Assembly: GCF_900090205.1 (NCBI RefSeq) | Contig: NZ_LT607802.1 | Location: 2,728,828 to 2,792,827 of the forward strand | Reading direction: 5' to 3' | Length of the DNA stretch: 64,000 bases | Origin: Vogesella sp. LIG4 | GTDB taxonomy: Bacteria > Pseudomonadota > Gammaproteobacteria > Burkholderiales > Chromobacteriaceae | In this document: positions 8,643 to 16,231 of the stretch, piece after piece | How the letters are laid out: the number at the start of each line of letters is the position of its first letter | How positions within the stretch are numbered: position 1 is the stretch's first letter | Made by a program: the position numbers and the translations under genes | The notes under the pieces: model-generated | Databases searched by the model: none | What the model was told of the DNA's origin: nothing | The model's input: the letters and a program-made list of their open reading frames with translations, nothing else

Positions 8643-9917
8643 ATGAATAATTTCATCCTGATGGCATTGCATTTTGCCAGGGCAATACTGGTGGTGAGCT
8701 TGTTTGGCTCCGCCGGCTTGGCCGCAGCACAAAATGCGATGATCCTGCCGAAGGCGGGAGTGGCGTATTACCACATTCCTGTATGCCCAGGCCCTGCGAA
8801 TGCCGGCACGGTTCGCTGTCACGCTCATGTTTTAACCGACATCAAGGGGGTGCCGCAGGCTACCAAGGCTGGCGGTAGCGGTACGCCTGTACTGCCATCC
8901 AGCGGTTTTGGCAGCCCGCAATTCCAGGGCGCCTACGGTTTGAGTGGCTTGAGCGGTAGCCCCGGTAGCGGTATGACGGTGGCGATTGTGGATGCTTACG
9001 ATAACCCCAGGGCCGAGCAGGATCTGGCGTATTACAGTACTGCGTGGGGGTTGCCGAGTTGTACTACGGCGAACGGCTGCTTCCGGAAAGTAAACCAGAA
9101 CGGCGGAACCAACTATCCGCGCGCCAATGCCGGCTGGGCGCTGGAAATCGCCCTTGACGTGCAGACCGTGCATGCAGTGTGCCCGAATTGCAGGATTCTG
9201 CTGGTCGAGGCAAGTAGCAGCAGTATCAGCAACCTGCTTGCCGCCGAGAATTATGCGGCTGCCCATGCGAATGTCGTTTCCAACTCCTGGGGCTCAAGCG
9301 AATTTTCAGGTGAAGCCAGCTACGATACGTATTTCGGCCGGGTTCTGACCACCGTATCGTCAGGCGATTCAGGCTATGGCGCGCAATGGCCTGCCGCTTC
9401 GCGTAATGTCATTGCCGTGGGGGGGACTACCCTGATGTTGAGCGTGACGGGCAGTAGTTACACGCGTTATAGCGAAGCTGTTTGGTCCGGCTCGGGCTCC
9501 GGCTGCAGTAAATATTTGCCGCAAAGCGTTTGGCAATCAAATTACTTCCTCATCCATGGCAATCCATCCCCTAGCTGCAATAATCGGGTAATTGCCGATG
9601 TGGCCGCCGATGCAGACCCCGGCACCGGGGCGGCTGTATATGATTCTTACGGCTATAACGGCCAGTCGGGTTGGTTTGTTGTCGGTGGTACCTCGCTCGC
9701 CTCGCCGATTATTGCCGCAATCTACGCTATGGCTGGCAACGGGCTGGATACTGCATCGATTTACAGGAACGTGAATTACGGCTCAACGATTTATGATGTG
9801 AAATCCGGATCAAATTCCAACTCGGGCTGCAGCGATAATCTGTGTTCTGGCCTGCCTGGTTTTGATGGCCCTAGCGGGCTGGGCACCCCGATCGGTGTGG
9901 GGGCATTCACGCCGTAG
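8643..9917 (+). CDS. Secreted S53 (sedolisin/kumamolisin-like) serine-carboxyl peptidase
   Basis: A 424-residue secreted protein with a signal peptide ending near GLAAAQ (residue 30). The S53 catalytic set is present: Glu168 and Asp172 (WALEIALDVQ), Asp242 of the oxyanion hole (SSGDSGYG) and Ser351 in GGTSLASP. The C-terminal calcium site is represented by DVKSGSN near residue 385 and GPSGLGTPIG. S53 enzymes are acid endopeptidases related to subtilisins. Most have a large N-terminal prodomain; here only about 70 residues separate the signal peptide from the catalytic domain. The DNA is less GC-rich than its neighbours and contains none of the 10-mers, which suggests transfer. A hairpin overlaps the ribosome-binding site. 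Confidence 0.88.
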   Translation: MNNFILMALHFARAILVVSLFGSAGLAAAQNAMILPKAGVAYYHIPVCPGPANAGTVRCHAHVLTDIKGVPQATKAGGSGTPVLPSSGFGSPQFQGAYGLSGLSGSPGSGMTVAIVDAYDNPRAEQDLAYYSTAWGLPSCTTANGCFRKVNQNGGTNYPRANAGWALEIALDVQTVHAVCPNCRILLVEASSSSISNLLAAENYAAAHANVVSNSWGSSEFSGEASYDTYFGRVLTTVSSGDSGYGAQWPAASRNVIAVGGTTLMLSVTGSSYTRYSEAVWSGSGSGCSKYLPQSVWQSNYFLIHGNPSPSCNNRVIADVAADADPGTGAAVYDSYGYNGQSGWFVVGGTSLASPIIAAIYAMAGNGLDTASIYRNVNYGSTIYDVKSGSNSNSGCSDNLCSGLPGFDGPSGLGTPIGVGAFTP

Positions 9918-10244
9918 CTACGGTAGCAAGGCTGCTTGCTTTATTTCTGTTTGCCCAGGCCGGCGTCTGGCGTTAACGGGCAGGGCGAGCCTGCCGGACG
10001 GCAAATGGCAGCGGCGGAGCGCGCTGGCCGCGAATGATTGCGTGGGCACGTGTCGGCCAGGCGGCGTGCAAGGCGAAAATGTTTCATGAACTGGAAAAGG
10101 CACCTGGGAGGTGCCTTTTCATATGTGCAAGGGGCCGGGTAGTTTTGTCTTGTACTTGGGTCCGAGAGGGACAACACGTAATCACTGCCTTGGGCGTACT
10201 GGCAAATACGACCCGGCGGTTGCGGCAATGGCCTGCCTTGCACC
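9918..10244. other. Convergent intergenic region
   Basis: No supported gene in these 327 bases. The main feature is an intrinsic terminator at 10095-10119. The frames that run through it have no family resemblance or convincing starts. Confidence 0.5.
10095..10119. terminator. Bidirectional intrinsic terminator
   Basis: A perfect 11-bp stem, AAAAGGCACCT-GGG-AGGTGCCTTTT, with T/A runs on both sides. It lies between the convergent S53 peptidase and Mrr-like genes and could serve both. Confidence 0.75.
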
Positions 10245-11168
10245 TTAAACCTGGCGCATTCCCAGCGTGTGCTTGCAGCGCGGGTAGTGCTGGCAGCCCC
10301 AGAAACTGGCCCGGCCGGCCTTGCCGCTTACCGCGCGCATGCGGCCGCCACAGCCGGGGCAGGTGGGAATGTGGTAATCGCCAGCCGTGGCAAAACGCAG
10401 CAGCTCGTCCCGTGCCGGCTGCGGCAGACGCAGGAACATCATCAGCAGCATCTCGCCATCCATCAGCGTGATGTTGTTGCTGCTGGCGACTGCTTTGGCA
10501 TCATCGCTGTACTGGCCGCAGGTCATGAAAAACGCCTTGGCGATCTTCTCGTGCGTCATCACCCCCAGCAGCTCGCGCACCGGCTTCACCCCGACAAACC
10601 GTTCACCCCAGGCCTTGCACTGCACGATGGAAGTGGCACGGCCGGAATCATCCTGGAACAGGCGGATATCGATGCCGCCATCCGGCCCCAGCGGCGTGGT
10701 CTCCGCGCGTATGCCCTTCAGCTCATAAAACTTCTGGCACACATCCTCGAAGCGCTTCCACTCCAGCGCGCGTATCAACTCCAGCGACCAGTTGGCCGCA
10801 AGCCCGTCCACCGGTGCCGGCTCGCTCTGCGTGGCAGGGGAGGTCATCAAGTCGCTGACGCGGGTGTCGTAATGCGACGGCTCAGCCTGCACCGGCTTGA
10901 GCGGCGCCAGCTTGCCCGCGCTGCCTCCATCTTGCTGCCGGCTGCGCAGCCAGGACAGTAACGCCAGCAATAACAGGGAACCGGCCACCAGCCAGGCCAG
11001 CTGCGACAGCATGATCACCACGATGGCAAACACCGGGTTGCCACCAAGCACCGCCGGCAATACCGCCTTCATCACGATGAAAGCCACCCCCGCCAGTACC
11101 GCGCTGACCTGCCACGGCGCGGCAATCAACTCTGCGGCCAACCCTTGCTTGCGTGATCTGCGTGCCAT
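10245..11168 (-). CDS. Membrane-anchored Mrr-type restriction endonuclease with zinc ribbon
   Basis: A 307-residue protein in three parts. Residues 18-75 hold two hydrophobic segments separated by a short loop. Residues 125-245 form an Mrr-like PD-(D/E)XK nuclease domain, with Glu141, Asp167 in GGIDIRL and the QCK pair Gln183/Lys185. The C-terminus has a topoisomerase-type zinc ribbon with Cys270, Cys273, Cys292 and Cys298. Related proteins are annotated as restriction endonucleases that may cut modified DNA, but their targets are mostly untested. Anchoring in the inner membrane would place the nuclease where DNA enters the cell. It is a single gene beside toxin-antitoxin and HEPN genes. Its coding sequence holds two of the 10-mers, so it is not obviously recent. 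Confidence 0.82.
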   Translation of the reverse strand: MARRSRKQGLAAELIAAPWQVSAVLAGVAFIVMKAVLPAVLGGNPVFAIVVIMLSQLAWLVAGSLLLLALLSWLRSRQQDGGSAGKLAPLKPVQAEPSHYDTRVSDLMTSPATQSEPAPVDGLAANWSLELIRALEWKRFEDVCQKFYELKGIRAETTPLGPDGGIDIRLFQDDSGRATSIVQCKAWGERFVGVKPVRELLGVMTHEKIAKAFFMTCGQYSDDAKAVASSNNITLMDGEMLLMMFLRLPQPARDELLRFATAGDYHIPTCPGCGGRMRAVSGKAGRASFWGCQHYPRCKHTLGMRQV

Positions 11169-11259
11169 GTGAGTGTCTCGGAATAGTCTGATGGCATTCT
11201 AGGCGGCATATTTATGTCATGCAATTTGTGGGTGACTGGGCAAGTCCATCCAGCGCAAG

Positions 11260-11292
11260 ACGCATAAGGAGTACGACAAATGGAAACCATGA
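11260..11292 (+). pseudogene. Possible C-terminal remnant of a HigB-like toxin
   Basis: The short open stretch reads THKEYDKWKP and then stops, eight or more bases inside the following antitoxin frame. An HKEYDK-like ending and an overlap with the antitoxin start recall HigB-type toxins. There is no intact upstream toxin frame, because a stop precedes the piece by nine codons. The resemblance is short and could be chance. Confidence 0.25.
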
Positions 11293-11689
11293 ACATTGCG
11301 GATCTGGCCACGCACTTTAGCGCCCTGAGCCGTGTAGTGCCGCTGCGCCCATTCGAAGTGAAGAAGACTACGAGCGGGCTATGGCAGTGATGAATACGCT
11401 GCTGGACGCTGGTGCGGCTGACGAACAGCACACGCTTGCCGATCTGGTGGCCACCCTGGGTGAACTGGTTGCCGACTACGATGCTGTTCACTACCAACTA
11501 CCGGACGTGACCGGGGCGGATGCGCTACGTTTCCTGATGCAGCAGCACCAGCTGACGCAATCTGACCTACCGGAAATCGGCACCCAGGGCGTGGTGTCGG
11601 AAATACTGCGCGGCAAGCGGGAACTGAACGTGCGGCATATCCGTGCGCTGGTGGGGCGCTTCCACGTGCCAGCGTCGGTGTTTATCTAG
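11280..11689 (+). pseudogene. HigA-like antitoxin, apparently frameshifted
   Basis: The 3' part (11381-11689, 102 residues) encodes a HigA-type regulator with an HTH around FLMQQHQLTQSDLPEI and the ending ISEILRGKREL-like VVSEILRGKRELNVRHIRAL. The expected N-terminus is present in another frame from the ATG at 11280 (ATHFSALSRVVPLRP). The product would be continuous if one C were added in the CGCCCATTCG run near 11346-11355, giving RPIRSEEDYERAMAVMN. As read, translation from 11280 stops at 11391. This may be a real mutation or a sequencing error. The cognate toxin gene upstream is missing or reduced to a fragment. An intrinsic terminator follows. Confidence 0.65.
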
Positions 11690-11728
11690 AGTATGCAGCC
11701 TGCAGTGAAGCAAGTGAGTTGCAACAAG

Positions 11729-11756
11729 TAAAAAGCCACCTGACGGTGGCTTTTTT
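11729..11756 (+). terminator. Intrinsic terminator after the antitoxin frame
   Basis: The stem AAAAAGCCACC-TGA-CGGTGGCTTTTTT sits 40 bp after the HigA-like stop codon, with a T-run on the plus strand. Confidence 0.8.
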
Positions 11757-11966
11757 ACTGTACTGCTTGGCGTGCCAAAGAGGATGCAGCTGGGCAATGG
11801 CTCAATAGTTTTTCTGTCAATCTCAAGTCAGACAAGACGACTTCTGCTTTCGACCCTAAGCGGAAGTTGGATACTTCAGAAAGCTGACATTCAACGTCTG
11901 AATTCACTGATCTGCGCGCCTTTTCGCGCAAATCAGGTGGAACAATGGGTTAGACCACACGGCCGC

Positions 11967-12554
11967 CTAAAGGCCAATAACCCTATTCCAGTCCGCTACA
12001 TACATATATATCCGCTGGAATTCACTAGGTAAGAGCATTCGGTTATGGGCGATGAAATTACGAGCCTTCTCCAGTTCATCCATCCGCTGTTTGAGCCAAT
12101 GCTGAGATGGCATCAAGGCTTCGAAATGTTTCCAGCTTTCCAGGATGATTGACGCCAATTGGCCGAAGTCAACGAAGCCAAGGATGTCTGACTTCTCCCC
12201 TTCGAGCCATGAATCATCAAATGCGGTCTTCTGTCGGGATTCAGCATGCTGCTTGATCTTTGCAGGAAGTTTGTTGGCCCACTCCGGCCCCTCCTTTTCC
12301 TCAAGCGTTTCGCGTATTAGAGAGCGAACTTCGTTTTCAAAGCAGTGAAGGACCGCATACAGGCGAGCCATCTCAAGAGCACCGTTTCGACGCGATACCC
12401 CAAAAGGGGCTAGTGCCTCGGACAAGAGCCGTTCTTCGGCTTGACTATGATCGGCACCAACTTGGATACCAGCAGCCTGAAATTGCCCAGCCTCTGATTC
12501 AAACATGAGGCCCCGAAACATATAGTCGCGCAGGTCTTTTCTGATGTCAGTCAA
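11967..12554 (-). CDS. Swt1-type HEPN domain protein
   Basis: A 195-residue, helix-rich protein. The C-terminal part has the arrangement LEKARNFIAHNRML, in which Arg165 and His170 form the RX4H motif of HEPN ribonucleases, as in Swt1-like HEPN proteins. HEPN domains of this kind are commonly toxins or effectors that cut RNA. The preceding gene encodes a DUF5343 protein whose 3' end overlaps this start by 8 bp, so the two are probably translated together. Codon use is much less GC-biased than in flanking genes, and no 10-mer occurs from 11142 to 14001, both signs of acquisition. The RNA target and trigger are unknown. Confidence 0.72.
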   Translation of the reverse strand: MTDIRKDLRDYMFRGLMFESEAGQFQAAGIQVGADHSQAEERLLSEALAPFGVSRRNGALEMARLYAVLHCFENEVRSLIRETLEEKEGPEWANKLPAKIKQHAESRQKTAFDDSWLEGEKSDILGFVDFGQLASIILESWKHFEALMPSQHWLKQRMDELEKARNFIAHNRMLLPSEFQRIYMYVADWNRVIGL

Positions 12555-13158
12555 GGAGGTGCTCCTTCAAGGATTTGAAGATTGCGTTGAATACCTCGAT
12601 GTCTTTTGTTGCGGGTAGGTGTATCTGGATGTTGTAGTGCAGAGATGGACGACTGTGCGCCTTTGTCAATGCCTCGGCAGCTTCTTTTGGGGGCGGTGCC
12701 TCTTGGGGGGCAACCTTGATCTCTGGTTGGGCCGGTGGCTTCGAATTCAAGTCAGCGAGATCCAACAAAGCAAAGAACGTTGCTGCCATCAGTTTTGCAG
12801 TGTTGGGACTTGCGTTGTGGGCACTCTTGAATTTGCCTTCGATTAGGTCGCGGTCAGCGGTAGTGGGCTTTGCTTTGATCGTAAAAAGATCACCATAGGC
12901 CTCTTTGATCGCTTCGGCCATCACCTGCCGTGGGTGAGCACCGCGATAGTCGTGATAGCGGCTCGTAGGTGTACCTTCCGCCGACAGGAAGCCCAGCGCC
13001 TTCAAGATTGGGATTACGGCGCGGAAATTGGATGATGTATATCCCCAATCCTTCAGATGCTGATTTGTGAACTTGTCGGGAGCGGCTGCTTCCGAAATGC
13101 GCTGAAATATTTCAGGCAACTGACCATAAACCTGCACGTAGGCATTTGTGAGTGCCAT
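12547..13158 (-). CDS. DUF5343 family protein, partner of the HEPN gene
   Basis: A 203-residue protein recognised as DUF5343-like. Its N-terminal 90 residues look like a small DNA-binding fold (FTNQHLKDWGYTSSNFRAVI, then ILKALGFLSAEGTPTSRYHDY). A second helical block follows (LMAATFFALLDLADL). Then come a proline-rich linker (QEAPPPKEAAEAL) and a C-terminal strand-helix unit (LHYNIQIHLPATKDIEVFNAI). It is upstream of and overlaps the HEPN gene. The arrangement suggests an antitoxin, sensor or DNA-binding partner of the HEPN protein, but no experiment is known to me for this family. Base composition is low-GC for this genome. Confidence 0.65.
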   Translation of the reverse strand: MALTNAYVQVYGQLPEIFQRISEAAAPDKFTNQHLKDWGYTSSNFRAVIPILKALGFLSAEGTPTSRYHDYRGAHPRQVMAEAIKEAYGDLFTIKAKPTTADRDLIEGKFKSAHNASPNTAKLMAATFFALLDLADLNSKPPAQPEIKVAPQEAPPPKEAAEALTKAHSRPSLHYNIQIHLPATKDIEVFNAIFKSLKEHLLD

Positions 13159-14071
13159 TCAAATCTCCCCCTGCGCCGTTGTATGGCATTGAAATTACCC
13201 GATGGAGTCCGATTATCAAGGATGAATCATGCGGACAGCATCCATGCCCGTCCGCTTTGGACGTGCTTTTGTGTCTGGCTGCTAATAGCCGATTTCAGTC
13301 GTTAAGACTCCCGACTTGGTAACACGGGGGGCTACGGCTATATCCCGAAAAATGCCCTTGTCCTTGTTGATGGTGTCCGCTATGTTAGTTAATGTCAACG
13401 GCAACTACTTCCTTGGTCTACAGGCGGCGCACAAATCCTAGATCGTGAGGGCAGGCATAGAGGCCTATATCAGTCCCTCGGGCTACGTACACTCTTGCGT
13501 CACACTTCTCATATATCGAAAGCCGACATGACAACTTCCCCTTTGCTAACAAGGGTTTGGAGTTGTTCAGTCTTCGGCTGATGCTATGGCTCCATTCCCG
13601 AACCTGAACGGAGCCATCATGTCTCTGACTACTCATGTCGAGTCGGATCTGACGGCGTGTGAGACACGCTTTCTGCTGGCCGGCCACGACATGGTGCAGT
13701 GCACCTGCTACCTGCATCGCGCTGCACACTCGATTTCCCCTTCCTGAGCATTGAAAAAGAACGCTTGCGCCAAGCCAGCCAGCGGGATACCTGCGTGCTG
13801 ATTCTTGGCGGCATGGCGTGGTCGCTCAAGCCGTATGGCAGTGCCTCGGGCTATTGGTAGGAGATCAAGAGCGCGAATGTCAGCGTGAAATTTGGAAAGT
13901 AATGAAAGGCTTGGACTTGCAGAGCCCGGGCTTGCTGAGCATGGCTATTGTGAGCTTGATTGGGATGTGGGAGAGGAAGAGGCTGCGGTGCTGTGGCCAA
14001 TGTTGGCCGCACAAGGAAATGTCGAGCAGAAACGCAAAAAAGCCACCCGAAGGTGGCTTTTTTGTTTCTAC
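13159..14071. other. Degenerate gene-poor region next to the tRNA genes
   Basis: No intact gene can be supported in these 913 bases. One broken protein-like piece is an ATG frame at 13619-13747, followed in another frame by ERLRQASQRDTCVLILGG ending in a stop near 13860. The piece at 13890-14030 encodes Glu/Leu-rich text without known relatives. Composition is mixed, and the only 10-mer (14002-14011) is at the right edge. The region looks like the worn boundary of inserted DNA. Confidence 0.45.
14036..14063 (-). terminator. Terminator after tRNA-Glu
   Basis: AAAAAAGCCACC-CGA-AGGTGGCTTTTTT forms a strong stem with T-runs on both strands, 9 bp beyond the encoded CCA end of tRNA-Glu on the minus strand. 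Confidence 0.8.
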
Positions 14072-14147
14072 TGGCGTCCCCACGGGGATTCGAACCCCGG
14101 TTATCGCCGTGAAAGGGCGGTGTCCTAGGCCTCTAGACGATGGGGAC
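14072..14147 (-). tRNA. tRNA-Glu (UUC)
   Basis: The minus-strand sequence begins GTCCCCATCGTCTAGAGGCC and folds as a 76-nt cloverleaf including an encoded CCA end (14072-14074). The anticodon TTC corresponds to GAA at 14111-14113 on the plus strand. The T-arm GGGGTTCGAATCCCC is intact. Confidence 0.95.
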
Positions 14148-14175
14148 AAAAAATCCGGCCAGCGGCCGGATTTTC
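14148..14175 (-). terminator. Intrinsic terminator between the two tRNA genes
   Basis: On the minus strand, AAAATCCGGCC-GCT-GGCCGGATTTTTT lies after tRNA-Ala, and its T-run ends at the first base of tRNA-Glu. The 11-bp stem is perfect. No separate promoter for tRNA-Glu fits in the gap, so read-through or RNA processing must be involved. Confidence 0.7.
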
Positions 14176-14186
14176 TGAGGTGTTGG

Positions 14187-14262
<76 letters not shown>

Positions 14263-14292
14263 ACAGACGCTGCGTCGTTCAACGCGGAGCAC

Positions 14293-14321
14293 ATATTAGT
14301 TCACGGCTTTCGTGGCGTCAA
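14293..14321 (-). promoter_or_regulatory. Sigma-70 promoter of tRNA-Ala
   Basis: On the minus strand, TTGACG (14316-14321) and TAATAT (14293-14298) are separated by 17 bp, about 30 bp upstream of the tRNA-Ala 5' end. A GC-rich stretch follows the -10 box, as is common in stringently controlled stable RNA promoters. Confidence 0.75.
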
Positions 14322-14405
14322 GCATAAATTTTGCAAGCAGTGAAAACAGGCCGCTGCCGCGCTTCGCTTATAATGCGCGCTTTGCCTGTAGATGGATGCG
14401 CGCCG

Positions 14406-15254
14406 ATGGCGGTGGATCATTACGAGAACTTTCCGGTAGGGTCGCTGGCGCTGCCGCGGCGCATGCGCAAGGCGGTGCATGTGATCTACCGTTTTGCGCG
14501 CCATGCCGACGATATTGCCGACGAGGGCGATGCCCCTGCGGTGGAAAGGTTGGCCGCATTGCAGGCGCTGCGCGAGGAGCTGGACCGCATCGCCGCCGGC
14601 GAGCCGGCGCAACAGCCGCTGATGCAGGCGCTGGCCGGTGTCATTGCCGAACGGCAACTGCCGCTGCAGCCGTTCTATGACTTGCTATCGGCGTTCAGCC
14701 AGGACGTGGAAAAGACCCGCTACCAGGATTTTGCCGAGCTGGTGGACTACTGCCGCCGTTCCGCCAACCCGGTGGGGCGGCTGATGCTGGCGCTGTACGG
14801 CGAGCACGACAGCCGCAGCATGGCGATGTCGGATGGCATCTGCACCGCGCTGCAGCTGATCAATTTCTGGCAGGACGTGGCCATAGACTGGCAGAAGGGC
14901 CGGGTGTACATCCCGCAGGAAGATCTGGCGAAATTCCGCATCAGCGAGCAGCAGATTGCGCGCGGCAATGCCGGCGGCGTGTGGCCGATGCTGATGGATA
15001 AAGAGGTGAAGCGCGCGCTGGCCATGCTGCAGGCCGGCTCGCCGCTGGCGCTCAAGCTCAAGGGGCGTTTTGGCCTGGAGCTGCGCATGATCGTGCTGGG
15101 CGGCGAGCGCATTCTGAAAAAGATTCACGATGCCCGTGGCGATGTGTTCAACCATCGCCCGGTACTGGGCTGGAGAGACTGGCCCGTGATTATCGGCAAG
15201 GCGCTGTGGGCGCCGTTTGCCAGACGGGCAACCCGAAAAACGCCGGGTTTCTAA
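14406..15254 (+). CDS. hpnC: HpnC, squalene synthase partner enzyme
   Basis: A 282-residue trans-isoprenyl diphosphate synthase-like protein. The two Asp-rich motifs of the squalene/phytoene synthase family are FARHADDIADEGD and NFWQDVAIDWQKGR. In bacteria HpnC converts presqualene diphosphate to hydroxysqualene, between HpnD and HpnE. The start MAVDHYENFPVGSL is the family's usual N-terminus; longer frames upstream run into the tRNA promoter. The C-terminal residues after about APFARRA are encoded by a family A repeat that also supplies the stop codon, so the natural end may have been replaced. hpnD and hpnE follow, giving a complete route to squalene. No squalene-hopene cyclase is in the window. 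Confidence 0.9.
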   Translation: MAVDHYENFPVGSLALPRRMRKAVHVIYRFARHADDIADEGDAPAVERLAALQALREELDRIAAGEPAQQPLMQALAGVIAERQLPLQPFYDLLSAFSQDVEKTRYQDFAELVDYCRRSANPVGRLMLALYGEHDSRSMAMSDGICTALQLINFWQDVAIDWQKGRVYIPQEDLAKFRISEQQIARGNAGGVWPMLMDKEVKRALAMLQAGSPLALKLKGRFGLELRMIVLGGERILKKIHDARGDVFNHRPVLGWRDWPVIIGKALWAPFARRATRKTPGF

Positions 15255-15368
15255 GCGAGACAAGGCGCGAATGAAAAATCCCGACGCCGCATATGTCTGA
15301 TATGTAAGGAGGGATTTTTCGTGAGCAACGCAGTATCGCGACGAAAGCGGGTGTTTTTCGAGGTGCCC
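15226..15368 (-). repeat. MITE-like repeat family A, copy in hpnC 3' end
   Basis: A 143-bp copy in reverse orientation with ends GGGCAACCCGAAAAAC and GTTTTTCGAGGTGCCC, and the shared core CATATGTCTGATATGTAAGG. Its left 29 bases form the last codons and stop of hpnC, and its right end lies 11 bp before the hpnD start. Confidence 0.85.
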
Positions 15369-15379
15369 AGACGAGGGAG

Positions 15380-16231
15380 ATGGGTGTGACCCCACAACAA
15401 TATTGTGAAGACAAGGCGGCGAAAAGCGGTTCCAGCTTTTACGCCAGCTTCCGCTACCTGCCCAAGGAGCAGCGCGATGCCATGGTGGCGCTGTACGCCT
15501 TCTGCCGCGAGGTGGACGACGTGGTGGACGAGATCCACGACGACAACGTGGCGCGCACCACGCTGGCCTGGTGGCGCACCGAGCTGGCAGCCATGTACCA
15601 GGGCACGCCCAATCACCCGGTGATGCGCGCGCTGCAGCCGCAGGTGGCGCGTTTCGACCTGCCGCAGGAGTGGTTTGCCGAGATCATCGACGGCATGCAG
15701 ATGGACCTGGACGTGCCGCGCTACAACCGTTTCAGCGACCTGCAACTGTACTGCCACCGTGTAGCCGGGGTGGTGGGGCAGCTGTCGGCGCAGATCTTCG
15801 GCTACCAGGATCGCGCCACGCTGAAATACGCGCACGAGCTGGGGCTGGCGTTCCAGCTCACCAATATCATCCGCGACGTGGGCGAGGATGCGCGTCGTGG
15901 CCGGCTGTATCTGCCGGTGGAGGACCTGCAGCGCTTCGGCGTGCCGGCGGCGGATGTGCTGGCCTACAAGGAAAGCCCACAGTTCACCGAGCTGATGCAG
16001 TTCCAGATTGCTCGGGCACACGAGCATTACCGTCGTGCCTGGGCGCTGCTGCCACAGGGCGACCGCAAGGCGCAGCGCATCGGTCTGGTGATGGCTGCCA
16101 TTTACCGCGCCACGCTGGACGAAATCGCGCTGGACGGCCCGGGCAAGGTGCTGAACCAGCGGTTGTCGCTGTCGCCGGGGCGCAAGATCTGGCTGGCGTG
16201 GAAGACCTGGAACTTCGGCTACAAGCCGTGA
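15380..16231 (+). CDS. hpnD: HpnD, presqualene diphosphate synthase
   Basis: A 283-residue enzyme of the squalene/phytoene synthase family that joins two farnesyl diphosphates. The first Asp-rich motif is FCREVDDVVDEIHDD near residues 42-56 and the second is NIIRDVGEDARRGR near residue 165, both needed for Mg2+-diphosphate binding. Typical family blocks YCHRVAGVVG and YAHELGLAFQLTN are present. The ATG has GAGGGAG ten bases upstream, next to the end of the family A repeat. Its stop TGA overlaps the GTG start of hpnE, showing translational coupling. Confidence 0.92.
   Translation: MGVTPQQYCEDKAAKSGSSFYASFRYLPKEQRDAMVALYAFCREVDDVVDEIHDDNVARTTLAWWRTELAAMYQGTPNHPVMRALQPQVARFDLPQEWFAEIIDGMQMDLDVPRYNRFSDLQLYCHRVAGVVGQLSAQIFGYQDRATLKYAHELGLAFQLTNIIRDVGEDARRGRLYLPVEDLQRFGVPAADVLAYKESPQFTELMQFQIARAHEHYRRAWALLPQGDRKAQRIGLVMAAIYRATLDEIALDGPGKVLNQRLSLSPGRKIWLAWKTWNFGYKP

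Noticed and set aside
11820..11960. The stretch around TTCTGCTTTCGACCCTAAGC as a gene or attachment site
   Set aside because: It resembles common gene-remnant text from memory but has no frame, repeat partner or tRNA match in the window.
15571..16227. Upstream extension of the hpnE frame through hpnD
   Set aside because: hpnE starts at GTG 16228, where the flavin-binding loop begins; the upstream part is a shadow of hpnD.
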